DNA of 64,000 bases. It comes from Emydura subglobosa (Eukaryota; Chordata; Testudines; Chelidae). Shown piece after piece: positions 11,761-23,298 of this stretch (the first letter of the stretch is position 1; every line of letters begins with the position of its first letter). The position numbers and the translations under genes were made by a program. A model generated the notes under the pieces. That model saw only the letters and a program-made list of their open reading frames with translations. It had not been told where the DNA came from and did not search any database. The stretch lies in contig ML680005.1 of NCBI GenBank assembly GCA_007922225.1, forward strand, positions 1,545,461 to 1,609,460, written 5' to 3'.

Positions 11761-12724
11761 ACCACAAGTGTGTTGGGTGGTGCAGGGATTAATTGCAGCA
11801 GGCCGCCACCATCGCTTCTCTGTGCTGCGTAGTGTGGGTTGTGCAAGCAGAGGAACACAGTCCTCTGTTCTTCCAGTGGGGAATTGTCGCAGACATGACC
11901 GTGTACTACAGGGCCGGGGTAAGTGCAGGTGATGTTCCAGGGGGACTTCTAAGGACGAGAATCAAGGGTGGTAACATCTGGTCACTCTGGCTCAGTTTGC
12001 ATGCAGCAGACAGTGTGGCTGAGTATAGGCCACGTGTCGCTAGGCAGTGTTCACTACGCCTGCCCTAAAAGGCACTGTTCCCTTAGTGTGGACACAGTCT
12101 GACAGTTTCTTCTGCTGTCCCCATGTGCTGCATCCCTGCAGCTTCCATACCATCTGGAAGGATAGCATGTCCTCGTGTCTGTCGGGTGGGGTGGGACATC
12201 ACTCAAAGAAGACGGAGTTATGGTTGCAGGGTGGTGCTGGTGTATACCATAACTCTGGATTTCCTGGTTTTCTGAGATTTAACTGCTGATGCACTCGGCA
12301 CTCTGGAAGGGCCCTAAATTCCCCTTCTTTTTTGAGGAAGTGATTGTAGTGAAAGGGGCATGACTGGGGAGTACTTGTGGGGAGGCACAATGAGGCTTGC
12401 TGAGAACCCCACCACCACCACCACTCAGTGACAAGCTCTGTCCTCCTCCTGTCCCCTCCATGCCTCTGGTAGGGCTGGAAGGGAAGGCCCTGAGGATGTG
12501 GGAAGATGGTAACTGATGGGCTGGAGGTAGCAGAGGGGAAGGGAAACCCTGACTCCCTACTCCACTTAGAGATTAGTGTACGAGGAAGGGCCTCTGTAAC
12601 CCCCAGGGCGGATTGAAGAGGAGAGGAGTGACCCATTCATCTCAGTGTGTGTTCTTCCCAGTTTCCCTCCCCGTCTACTGCTGGGACATACCCGTTTTCA
12701 AGACAATTTCTCTATGCATGTTTG
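11761..12724. other. No gene seen
   Basis: Unique-looking sequence with a short (CCA)n run at about 12409-12424. Open frames here lack recognisable motifs. Confidence 0.4.
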
Positions 12725-12725
12725 T

Positions 12726-13765
12726 AGCCAGGCGCTGTGGCCTTCCTCCGAGCCTGGGCCCGAGGAAGGGCCGTGATGCCCCTGCTGGGCAGAACCGGTC
12801 CGTACAGGCCAAATTGCCTGGCAACAGAGGGGCGGAGCCAAATCAGGAAGGGGAAGTACAAAAGGCCCGCCTAGCAGCGCAGTGGGGGAAAGCTGCCGCC
12901 GGAGGCAGACGTGTCTTCCCACAGGCTGCGGCCTAGGCCTGACTCTGGCCGAGCAGCCATTTGGAGCAACCGCCCCAGCAAGCGGAGCGTCCAAACACTG
13001 CCCGGATCGCCGGGCCCCGGTGACTGGAACGAGCCACCCGAGACTCCGGGGTGGGAAATAGCCCCTGAGGCCGGCCCTGCCCGCGCTGGGGCCCCACTGG
13101 AGCTGCCGGGGGACCCACTGGGACCCTGCGACCTGGAGGAGCTGCCCTCGGCTGATGAGGAGGAGTTCCAGGACCTGCCACCGGCCAACGGTGAGGGACT
13201 AGCAGGACTCCTGCTGGCCTTCTACCCCGAAGAGTGGGAGGAGGACGCCTGGCTCCAGGTACCCAGGTTCTGGGTGGGAGGAAGTAGCCCAGGGGCAACC
13301 GACTACAGTCGGGCTGAGCTTACACTCAAACCAGTGTCAGCCTATTGCGGCGGGAGCCCCACTGAGACAGGGGCAGAGTCACTTTGCCACTGGTAGGGCC
13401 CTGGGCTGGGATGCAATGGAGTCGGGTGGGCCTGCGTCCCCCTCCCCCTTCCCTAGCCACCCTGGGAGTGCTTGTCCCCTCGCATCTATTGCTGCCGAAA
13501 ATACTGAGCTGGGGACCCATAGACGCTTTGCCATCCCTGTCTGCTTGAGGGCTGGGGGCTACCAACTACTTTGGCTGCCCCGCCCTGCCTGAGAGCCTGG
13601 GGGTTATAAACTACCTACCAGCTCTGCCCCGCCTAGGGGCCAGGGGCTAAAGACTCACCAACCCTAGCTTTTTACCGCCATAGACCAAGGCGCTGTGATC
13701 TTCCTTGGAGCCTGGGCCTGAGGAAAAGCTGCAACACCCTGCTGGGCTGGGACGCACACGTACAA
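12726..13765 (+). repeat. GC-rich Gypsy-like LTR/leader segment with hairpin and tandem repeats
   Basis: The segment begins with a palindrome (CCTTCCTC...GAGGAAGG, about 12740-12770), which recurs in degraded form at about 13698-13726 and at 36173-36202. A long acidic, Pro-rich frame (12911-13396) contains words such as EEFQDLPPANGE and FYPEEWEEDAWL. The stretch GAAGTAGCCCAGGG followed by GGGCCCTGGGCTGGGAT parallels the R/U5 part of the Gypsy solo LTR at 20096-20946. About 13545-13670 holds three degraded repeats of roughly 55-60 bases (GAGGGCTGGGGGCTACCAAC and variants). Classification is by resemblance only. Confidence 0.5.
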
Positions 13766-13771
13766 ACCTCA

Positions 13772-16700
13772 GTAAAAAATAATCCATTCTTTGCCAGCCT
13801 GTCAGCTACAGCCCTTGGCCAGGTTCATCCCAGCACTGGCCCTGCGGCTGGTGCAGAGAGGTGGCTCGTACATTCAGGGCTGCCTTGACTTGTGCCCTAC
13901 TTCAGTGGTTCCAATGGGCCATTGCAGAGATGTAAGAATGTCCCGGCCACGTCTCCTCTAAGCCCAGGCCCCCTGTACTTCAGGTCACCCCTTCTCTCAC
14001 GTGCCCAGGCAGTGAGGAACCATGAGCAGAGCTGCACTTGCCAGATTGTCTCAGGTGTTATTGTTTGAGAACACAGATCTAAGAAACCAATTCCGGGAAA
14101 CCAGCTGATTTCCTGTAAATGGAATTCACTGATCAAGCCTTGAAGGGCCCTGGAATTGATCCAACATAGAAACTGAAATGGAAACAGCATTTTAACTAAC
14201 TGTGAAAGATAGAAACTGAAACTGAATTATAAATAGATGAAACCATATAAAAGCTCAGTTTTTCTGTGAGAATCCCTCCAGTCTGGTGGATAGCATAGAG
14301 GATGCAGGGAGCAGCAGACTCTGAAGGAAGAATACACGTTGGTTCTCTGAACTGAATAAGCAGCAGAAAGGTACAGTGCTGTCTGTGTTTTGAATCTTGG
14401 GTGCAACATTTGAAAGAAGGGCTTGACTTTAGCAAAGCTTTTGATACGGTCTCTCACAGTATTCTTATCAGCAAGTTAAAGAAGTATGGGTTGGATGAAT
14501 GGACTATAAAATGGATAGAGAACTGGCTAGAGCATAGGGCTCAACGAGTAGTGATCAATGGATCCATGTCTAGCTGGCAACCGGTCACAAGCGGAGTGCC
14601 CCAGGGGTTGGTTCTGGGGCCGGTTTTGTTCAACATCTTCATTAATGATCTGGAGGATGGGGTAGATTGCACCCTCAGCAAGTTTGCGGATGACAATAAA
14701 CTGGGGGGAGTGGTAGATACCCTGGAAGGTAGGGATAGGATACAGAGTGACCTAAACAAACTGGAGGATTGGGCCAAAAGAAATCTGATGAGGTTCAACA
14801 AAGAAAAGTGCAGAGTCCTCCACTTAGGAAGGAAGAATCCCATGCACAGCTGCAGACTGGGGACTGACGAGCTAGGCAGCAGTTCTGCAGAAAAGGACCT
14901 GGGGGTAACAGTGGATAAAAAGCTGGCTATGAGTCAGCAGTGTGCCCTGGTTGTCAAGAAGGCTAATAGCATATTGGGCTGCATTAGGAGGGGCATTGCC
15001 AGCAGGACGCGGGAAGTGATTATTCCCCTCTATTCGGCATTGGTGAGGCCGCATTTAGAGTACTGTGTCCAGTTTTGGACCCCCCACTACAAAAAGGATG
15101 TGGACATGTTGGAGAGAGTCCAGCGGAGGGCAACAAAAATGATTAGGTGACTGGAGCACAGGACTTATGAGGAGAGGCTAAGGGAGTTGGGCTTGTTTAG
15201 TCTGCAAAAGAGAAGAATGAGGGGGGATTTGATAGCGGCCTTTAACTACCTGAAAGGGGGTTCCAGGGAGGATGGAGCTAGTCTGTTCCTAGTGGTGGCA
15301 GATGACAGAACAAGGAGCAACGGTCTCAAGTTGCAGTTGGGGAGGTCTAGGTTGGACATTAGGAAAAAGTTTTTCACTAGGAGGGTGGTGAAGCACTGGA
15401 ATGGGCTACCTAGGGAGGTGGTGGAATCTCCATCCTTAGAAGTTTTTAAGCTGAGGCTTGACAAAGCCCTGCCTGGGATGATATAGCTGAGGTTAGTCCT
15501 GCTTTGAGCAGGAGGTTGGACTAGATGACCTCCTGAGGTCCCTTCCAACTCTAATATTCTATGATTCTATGAAATAGCAGCAAATGCATTGAAAATGCCC
15601 ATCAGTGGCTTGTTAATAATAGCAATTGGGATTTTTACAGCCCAGATGTTCTGGGCACTTTACACTGTGGCCAAGATTTTCAAAAGTGACTTTAGGCGTC
15701 CCACTTCACACCCCAACCCGATTCTCAGAAGGTGCTGAGCGCTCGCCCCCTGGAGATCTGTCCCCTCTAAGGGTCTCCAGTTGGATGCCTGAAAACTGAG
15801 GCACCCACAGTCACTGATCTCTTGAAAATCTTGGGCTACAAATAGAAAAACGTGGTCCCCAACTCAGATAGATTACAGAACGAGTTTAGCACGATGTGAC
15901 AAATACGGGTAACCGACTGTAGTGGGGGGGATGGGACAAGGAATGAGTGTCCCAGTCGTAGGATCAGCTGGTGACTCGGTGACAGACTATGCTGCACATC
16001 TTGGGCACTTAATCTGAACTTTTTATTATTTATCTTTTATCAGAATTTCGGCCTTACAGTGTTAGGTGCTGCACAAACAGACTGGAAGCAAATATGTACA
16101 GGCACACCCAAACACACGCACATGTGTGCACACACACAAACACACACGGTCCCTGCCACAAGCAGCTTAGTCTTATTTTTAGAAAACATGAAATAATCAG
16201 TAATGTTCATTCACTTCTTGTGGGACTCACGGAAGGGAACTTGAGGAGAGGGTGAGGAGCTGGTGCCCTAGATTGACAGGACATGCCAAGAGTGGAGGGT
16301 GTCACAGAAGCAGGCACAGCGATGGCTTGGCAGAAGCAGATGAATGGTACCCAGAGCCTGGCGTTATCCGTGCTGCCGAGAGGATGGAGGGTGATGTGAC
16401 AAAGGACTGACTCAGGGATGCAGACGGGGGTGGCATCGTGCAGGGCTGGGAAGGTGAGGATAAGAAGTACGAAGTAGATGCAGTGAAGTAGGGAAGAGCC
16501 AGTGAAGAGATTGAAAGAGGAAACTATCTGGTCAGAATGACAGGCTGCGAAGATTATTTTAGCAGCAGCAGCATTTTGTTTTGTAGAGCTCTGATGTGTG
16601 TATTGGGGAAGCCAGAGAGGGGGAGGCTGCAGTAATCCACTTCGGAGATGATCAGGCGAGACAAGAGGTTTAGCCGTCGGGCTGGAGAGGAAAGGTTGGA

Positions 16701-17465
16701 TCCTACAGACATTGTGGAGGCAGAAGCAGCGGGATTTGTACATGGTCTGGGGGTGATACCCAGGAGGAGCTGTCTGAAGAAGGGCTGAAAGGTAGGATGG
16801 GCAGTGAGAGAATGCAGGAAGAGAGCCACGCAGAGAGAAATGAAACCAAGGCAGCCAGTTACAGGGAGACGACCCATAGAACCGGCTGGTTTCACTCTAG
16901 TCCAGTGGATCTGATTTCCTGGCCGGGCTCGTTGTGAAGTGAATTACAGCAGTGCACACTGGTGTGTGAAGCACTTCCATTCCTGCTGGGCAGTGCCTTA
17001 CGTCCACTTTGCACATTGGTGTCAGTGACAGCAGCACAATGGGGCTCAGGCCCACAGAGCTTGAATTTGCTGTGGTAAGAGACCAGAAGCCAGAGAAGGG
17101 ACTCGAGGAGGAGAGAATGCGCTTGGAGAGCAAGGAAAGGGGGGTGACTTCAGCAACAGCATTTGTGCTAGACTGGAGGGGGATGAGGTGAAAGCAGGGA
17201 AGCTGGAGAGATTTGGATACAGTAGTTAAGAGATGGACATTGGACCAGATTCAAAGATTTCCCCACCTCAGAGAGCCTCTAGGCCACCACTCCAAGAGCC
17301 CCAGCACAGAGGTGCATCGGGGATGTTGTGGGGTGCCCCAGAGGTTGGAGGAGACATGGCCAGGGCATTCTTACATCTCTGCAATGGCCCATATAGGAAC
17401 CATTGAAGCAGGGCACAAGTCAAGGCGGCCCTGAGTGTATGAGTCACCTCTCTGCACCAGCCGAA
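13772..17465 (+). repeat. R1 repeat family, longest copy B (contains a CR1)
   Basis: The left part at 13848-13970 and the right end at about 17335-17465 are inverted copies of each other (GGCTGGTGCAGAGAGGTG / CACCTCTCTGCACCAGCC). The copy may therefore be a DNA transposon with ends of more than 100 bases. Without the CR1 at 14425-15571 it is about 2.5 kb. The interior has - strand frames (16895-16207) with no motif recognised. Copies A and C share parts of it. Confidence 0.6.
14425..15571 (+). mobile_element. CR1 LINE, 5'-truncated, inserted in R1 copy B
   Basis: The frame encodes the C-terminal half of a CR1 reverse transcriptase: [42 protein letters not shown] (catalytic Asp pair) and [13 protein letters not shown] stop (TGA, about 15148) interrupts it before [14 protein letters not shown]. 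The 3' end is the CR1 repeat ATTCTATGATTCTATG (about 15556-15571). Flanking R1 sequence reads straight through in copy A (GAAGGGCTTG then AATAGCAGCAAATG, about 8036-8061), which shows the empty site. CR1 inserts by target-primed reverse transcription. Confidence 0.92.
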
Positions 17466-18106
17466 ATATTGTTTCTTTATATATAGCCAATACACTGTAT
17501 GTTTCATTTACATATCTTTACCTGGTTAATTTTTATTTCCAATTTCCTTTTTATTATATTTTTTTAAAATTTTCATGATCCAATAAAAAATGTTCTTTAT
17601 TCAAAGGTTAAATGTTCTAGTTTCTCTTTAGTCGTGGTGGCGTAGGAAATGTACTCTTGGGCACTTATTTGCTCTAGGATAAAAGGAGGTTTTAAAAAAA
17701 ATGTGTTAGCTAATGTGGTTTTAGAATTTTTTTTTTGTCCTAGTGTGGACAAGCTCCTAGGTGGTAAAGTGTGGGACCAGCTCCACGAAGTAGTCTCATA
17801 ATAAACAGTTATTAACCATTCCTTCTCTTTATTGTTTCCTCACATTAGTAGTTTTGTAATTTTAATATTTAAAATTATTTGTCATCCAGCATTAACTTTA
17901 CACGCCGAATGGTCCAACTGGCAGCCCACAGACTGGATCCAGACCGCAGGATTCTGTCCTGTCCCCGAACATGTCCTCCCCCACAGCAGACCTGCTGTAC
18001 AAAATGGTGAACTCACACAGCGTGACCTCGCACACACTGTCCATGTCAGGTCATGTCGCATGGAATCTCATCCCGCAATAAATTAATAGAATCAGTGTTT
18101 TGTACA
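17466..18106. other. No gene seen; AT-rich
   Basis: AT-rich sequence with poly-T and poly-A runs (17540-17580, 17690-17745). It lies downstream of the orphan exon at 18112-18211, so by the model of the intact gene it would be its intron. No matching second exon is visible to the left within the window. Confidence 0.4.
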
Positions 18107-18111
18107 GTTAC

Positions 18112-18211
18112 CTGGGATGATGGAGTCTTTGTGGCCATCATACAGCATCCCCAGCTGGAAAGGACGACCCAGAGCCGGCATCTCAATGGCTGCATTCTCA
18201 ACAGGTGCCAT
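18112..18211 (-). pseudogene. Orphan first coding exon of an SNTX-like gene
   Basis: Read on the - strand, ATG at 18211-18209 opens 33 codons plus one base, ending in CCCAG followed by a GTAAC donor (18111). The peptide contains IEMPALGRPFQLGMLYD, matching exon 1 of the intact gene (39229-39325) almost word for word in the core. It is the conserved start of stonustoxin/neoverrucotoxin-like proteins. A pyrimidine-rich acceptor-like TTTTAG precedes it at about 18245. No second exon lies downstream on this strand inside the window. The - strand second exon at 28514 is upstream, so the two cannot be joined in genomic order. It may belong to a gene reaching beyond position 1, or be a leftover. Confidence 0.75.
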
Positions 18212-19571
18212 ACTTGTAACTGGGAGATTTGCCCAAACCTAAAACACACCACCAATGTAGTTACAGCTTTCTGTACAGAATCTCTTGTAGGCCATGATCT
18301 CGTTATGTGAGAGTGCTAATTTCCCTGGTGTTCATTATTCCACATTTCAGTACCATCATGGCAAAGAATGATGCATTCTAGGGAATACTAGTGCCAATAC
18401 CTTTGACTTTTAAAAAGTTATTGAAAGACTTTAATCTTACAGCAGGTTATAGAAGGCTGAGTTACAATCGTGCTCTGAGCACCTGTGAATAACCAGAAAA
18501 GCAAAAGAAACAAAATCCAGACCAGGATTTAAGTAACTGAACAAAACCAAGAAAACCCCTGTCGCTGCTCATGTGTATAAACAGCAGGTAGTGAACAATT
18601 CTAATCAAGAGTTTCCCTGCTCTAGTCTGGGAGCATAACGTAGTAAAATCTCATCCCATGGATACGTTAGTGATAGAAAAATCAGGGAGGTGTCATCTGA
18701 TTTGTAAAAGTACAGAATCAAAATTTCAATGGTGTCACCCTGTGGAGTGGCAGAGGGGACTCAGTGTCCCCTTGGCTCCCTGCTCCAGGTCCTCCAGTTG
18801 GTGGAAATTTTGATAATACAATGTCATCGGAAATGGGTGTAGTTGGATATCACTCAAAAGCCCTTTCTCCCAAAAACATAATGACACCAAACATGACAAA
18901 CCTAGAACATTTATGTGGACATATATTTGAGAAAATGTTTAAAACTCAATGTTTTTTAATTATACTTTAACACAGGGGTGCACTGCTTGCATAAGAAAAG
19001 ACACTGATTTGTGGCAATCCTAGGGAAATTAGCCTTGACATGTAGGACTGAAAACATTTATTCAAAGTCATCATCCGCGTTGTCTCCATCTGGGCACCAC
19101 TGCTAGACACATTGCCACACTGATCCTCCTGTGGCCCCCCTCTTGCACATCTTTATACGAGGCAGGCTGTTGGGCCAAACTTCTTCAGGGCGGTGAGCAT
19201 CTGGTCTTTGCACAGGCGCCTTTGATTAGCTGAAGGACTGGTTGAGGAGCACACGGCATTTCATATACAACTGATGTGATCAAGTCCATCCTCAAAGAGC
19301 CATCCATGCCCAACAGAGGAGGATAGTTTTGGATGTGCTCCATCATACCAGATTCATTCCATTGCTTGATAATTTGCCCTCCTGAGAGCAGATATAAATG
19401 CACCCCTTTTCACTGGTAATTTTTCTCTCTTTGTCTGCTTCTTGAAAAACATGCACCAATATAGCACTGCAAATGTCATAATGTTGGTCTTTAAATGATA
19501 AGCTCATCATATGAACACCTCCGGTATATTTATGGCCACATCAGTGACTGTCTCAGCCATTCTGAGCACCG

Positions 19572-22392
19572 TCAGAGTGAGAAGAAAGTCTTGGAGGCTG
19601 AATCAATTGCTGTCCAGTAAGATAATTTGGTCTTTCCGGCCAGTCTTCCGGTAGTGTCACATCCTGAAAAGGCACAGAAATCTGGCTGTGCAGCATGGTC
19701 CAAATGATATGAACACCTCTCTGAGAGATATGCAGCAATTCTGTTTCCCAGCAGCATGCACAAAAAGAGAATCTTGTAGAAGTCTTGGATAGCATCTCAC
19801 AGCGAGAATTAGAACATCCGTGTTTGTGCAAAAATCCAGAGTTTAGTAGCACCTCTCTCTGCGGCTTTGATGGATAATTTAAGTGTCAGCCTCCTCATGA
19901 GAACTATGAAGAAACTCTACTGACCAGTGCCAGGCAGCAGCTTCATTGCGCCATGTGATGATGAAATTCGTTGAAGGATTCTTTGCATGCTGGAGCCTTT
20001 TTCCTGCAAGATATGCAGTTAACTTGTCCTCTGTGCAAGTATGAGACAGCAGATTCTTCACTATGACACTAGAGATGTTTGTGTATTCAACACATTGTGA
20101 CAGGGTCAGACTAGATGGCTACTGGAGAGACCTAGACGGCCAATATATCAGACCCAGGCTCAGCAAGTCCCTTTTCCCCTGGTAGCTGAGCAGGGGTTAC
20201 TCCATGTTAATTAACACATCTGGAGCCAATCAAGGCCCTGCCCAGGACTTGTTAAAAGCCTCCCCTCAAGGGAAAAGGTGTGGCTGGAGTTGTGGGAGTG
20301 AGGTGAGCTACCAGAGGATCAGGCAAGATGCTGTCAAGAGACAGGAGGGTTTAGGAGAAGGAGCAGGATGCTGGCAGGAGAGAGCCCGGCAGGTACAAAG
20401 CTTGGGGGAGGGAAAGCCCTGCCTGAAGAGAGCAAAGGACCTTTCCCAGGCCTGGAGGCGTGAGGGAAGAGACTCTGCCAGAAGAGGAATATTGAACTGG
20501 ACATTTGGTTGGGCACTACCACACCCAGTGGGGCTGTCAGAGGTCAAGAACCTTCCCTGGCAATGAGGCAGGAGGGGCCCCCGTCTGAGCAGGGTATGGA
20601 CAGTAAGTCAAGGAGCACAGGGAAGTAACCCAGGGAAGCTAGCAGCTTTTCTGAAGCCACAGCAGGAGGCTGCTACTTGTAGGGTCCCAGGGCTGGGGCC
20701 CGGAGTCGAGTGTTGGACCGGGACCCACCCACATCCCCTACCAGCCATTCACTGGAGGGGCAAGAGCCCCAGCAAAGAGGCAAAGGTCTGTGAGAACCAG
20801 AGACTGGACTGGGGCCCAGCAGAAAGCGGCCATCTTAGAGCGGCTGTATTACCCTCCCCCACCACTAGAGGGTGGAAGAACGTTCCCTGACCTACCGCTA
20901 GATGGACGCGCTGGACCCACCGAGGTAGAGGAAGAGCTTTGTCACAACGTGTAATACCATGAAGTCTCTGCTTCCTGATAATATTTTTAAATGATTCCTC
21001 TGCATACGTATCAAACACAAGGTGGACTTCATGGGCCTTTTCTCTGTAGTCTCTTAATGAACTGTCCAGCCAAATCTCGGCACATGTTAACTGTTTCTGG
21101 TTTGTCAAGAGCATGTACCTCAGTCATAACATCTGTGACTGCTATGCTGAATGGCCTCTTCTGGCATAAGGTACCAGTCAGATTGTGCCGAAGACCATGC
21201 AAGATGTGCATTTGTTTGCTTTTCACCTGGCACATATGCATTATTCCATTGCATTCAAATATCAATACTGGTACCACGGAGAACTCATACTTTCCCAAAG
21301 CCTCACATAGATAAACATCACACTGACATCTGGACACAACCAGGAGACGAGCTCTGTAATAGTCCCTGCCACCTTCTTTTTTGACTTTCTTTATGCACTC
21401 AAGCACAGTTAGTCTGTTCTTCTTGATTGGAGCCATAGACTGATGGAACCTTGGATAATTCTTTGGGTTTTGAAAGCGTCACACAAGTCATGACCCAAAG
21501 TATCCATTCAACTGACACCTTTAGCTATCGCATATTTCTCTGTACTTAGCCTCTGCAATGGCCATTGTCATCTCTTTCACATCCCTTAAAGACTCTGCAA
21601 GACAATTTATAAACTCCAGCTGAGTCGCTGTAAAATTAGCATTTCTTTCTATTGCTTTTACGTTTTCACGCAACACGTTACGTACATTCTTGGTGCAGCA
21701 CTTGATGTGATCAAATGTCATATGAGTGGGTGTCTTTTGGGTCAATGCACCCACTTAACTTTACTTCCCATGAAACAGTCTCGCTAAGAGGAACTGCTTC
21801 ATACAGTTTGTCACCTGTCTTACATATTGAAACTGTGCTTACTGTATGCCTTCGGGTGTGCAGCTTACTGCAGAAGAAGCAGGTGATCTTCTTGAAACAC
21901 ACGATGTGAGACCTAATTCAAGGACATTCTTGCCCACATCTGGCACTTGTCCCAACACCTTCATGCTCGATGTACTTCCTCTGCAACCTTGCCAAATTCA
22001 GTTTATGGTGAACTTCATCTAGTATATGAGGTGCCACCAATCTTTGTGTTTAACCAGGTTCTCTGCAGTGGTATTCTCCAAAGGGTCAGCTACTAGTCAG
22101 TGCTCTTTGTCTCTCCACTGGTGCCTAAAAATGATGAAGACCAAAGTGAAAACCAGGATTTTGTAATAAATTACTTTGGGATTGTAATAATTGTGTTATA
22201 TAATGTATGTAATGTGACGATGTGCATACACCATTTGCTGATGGATTCCAGTAATTTATAGCTAGATGCTGACATCTTCACCAGTGTGGCATTACATCTC
22301 TTTTGACCTAATAAACAAAGCTGATAATCAATCCCACTGTACTGCTTCTTTGTTGCCAGTGATGGCAAGCCAACTTGAAGCAATTTTTTCAT
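19572..22392 (-). pseudogene. Uncharacterised protein with EEADT and FSGCDTT motifs, broken
   Basis: Reading from high to low coordinates, recognisable blocks are ALGKYEFSVVPVLIF and VKSKQMHILHGL (within 21436-21029), a HALDKPETVNMC block, VHLVFDTYAEESFK (within 21114-20947), LLSHTCTEDKLTAYLAGK (about 20055-20000), HSSHEEADT (about 19910-19885) and FSGCDTTGRLAGKTKLSYW (about 19670-19610). The order and spacing fit a known but uncharacterised family found in many animal genomes, often in multiple copies. The conserved acidic residues suggest a metal-dependent nuclease-like core; this is an inference. The reading frame is broken by frameshifts and by the solo LTR. Confidence 0.55.
20096..20946 (+). 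mobile_element. Gypsy-type solo LTR (851 bp)
   Basis: It begins TGTGACAGGGTC and ends CTTTGTCACA, so TGTGACA/TGTCACA form inverted ends. Flanks are ACAT (20092-20095) and ACGT (20947-20950), consistent with a 4-bp target duplication in which one CpG has decayed. The interior resembles turtle Gypsy LTRs (GAAGTAACCCAGGG, GGTCCCAGGGCTGGGGCCC). No internal region is present. It interrupts the protein-coding part of the 18561-22900 element, so it is younger. Confidence 0.8.
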
Positions 22393-22917
22393 GTATTGTA
22401 AACTGTAACATCAAAACATGTGTCCGGGATCATGTTCTGAGCATTCACTGATAACACAGCACCGGCAGTTGAGGGCCACAGTTTAGCTTTCTGAGGGCTG
22501 CATGTTTGACAGGTCTGTGTTAAAGTATCATTTTTTAAAAACCATTGATTTTTAAACCTTTTTTTCTAATACATAGCTACATCGTTGTCCTAGGTTTGTC
22601 ATGTTTGGTACCGTTGTGTTCGCAGGAGAAACGACTTTCAGATGAAACCCAGCTCGACCCATTTCCAACCACAAAGTATTCTCCAAACTTCCACCAACTG
22701 GAGGACCTGAAGCTGAGGGGGCAGCGAGACTCCACTGCCACACGTCCAAGGGTGACACCACTGAAATCATGATTCTGTAGATTTTTATGAGTCAAATGAC
22801 ATCTACCTTACCTTTCTATCGCTAACTTTCCCATGGAATTACACATGCTCTCAGACTAGAAATAGCTAATGAGAGTCTGGGATGCATAAACAGGGGAATC
22901 TCAAGTACGAGTAGAGA

Positions 22918-23265
22918 AACTAGGTTACTTACCAGTAACTGATGTTCTTTGAGATGTGTTGCTCATGTCCATTCCGTTATAGGTGAGTGCACACCACAGT
23001 GTACGCTTCCCGGAACTTTTTTCCCCTTAGCAGATCCCGTAGGGCCGGCTCTGGTGCCCCTGGAGTCCCGCGCGCAAGTCGCGGTATATGAGGCACTGCC
23101 GGCCCTGCGCCCCCTCAGTTCCTTCTTTCCGCCAACTCCAGCGGTGGGGATGGGGGGTGGGTTATGGAATGGACATGAGCAACCCATCTCAAAGAACAAC
23201 AGTTACTGGTAAGTAACCTTGTTTTCTCCTTCGAGTGCTTGCTCATGTCCATTCCATTATAGGTG
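22918..23265. repeat. DIRS terminal inverted-repeat structure (copy 2)
   Basis: Arms at about 22918-22978 and 23160-23222 are inverted copies (GGTTACTTACCAGTAACTG / CAGTTACTGGTAAGTAACC). A third partial copy of TTGCTCATGTCCATTCC lies at about 23240-23258, as in copy 1. Confidence 0.8.
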
Positions 23266-23298
23266 ACTAACAAACAATACCTTGGAGGTGGGTAGGAG

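Larger units (their letters stand above)
18561..22900 (-). mobile_element. Element with long inverted ends and an uncharacterised metazoan protein
   Basis: About 18600-18970 and 22540-22895 are diverged inverted copies of each other. Both contain TCCAGTTGGTGGAA, CAAACATGACAAACCTAG and GTTAGTGATAGAAA or GTTAGCGATAGAAA. Such long ends suggest a DNA transposon. Between them, - strand frames encode pieces of a protein family that I recall only as uncharacterised LOC proteins in invertebrate and vertebrate genomes. A Gypsy solo LTR (20096-20946) splits the coding part. The DIRS copy 2 terminus abuts its right end. No known transposase motif was recognised, so the class is left open. Confidence 0.6.

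Noticed and set aside
12911..13396. A cellular gene encoding an acidic Pro-rich protein
   Set aside because: It sits in a GC-rich repeat with the Gypsy LTR-like words and lacks splice or domain evidence; high GC alone keeps several frames open.
16207..16895. A protein gene on the - strand in R1 copy B
   Set aside because: The matching region in copy C is partly deleted and frame-shifted, and no domain is recognisable.
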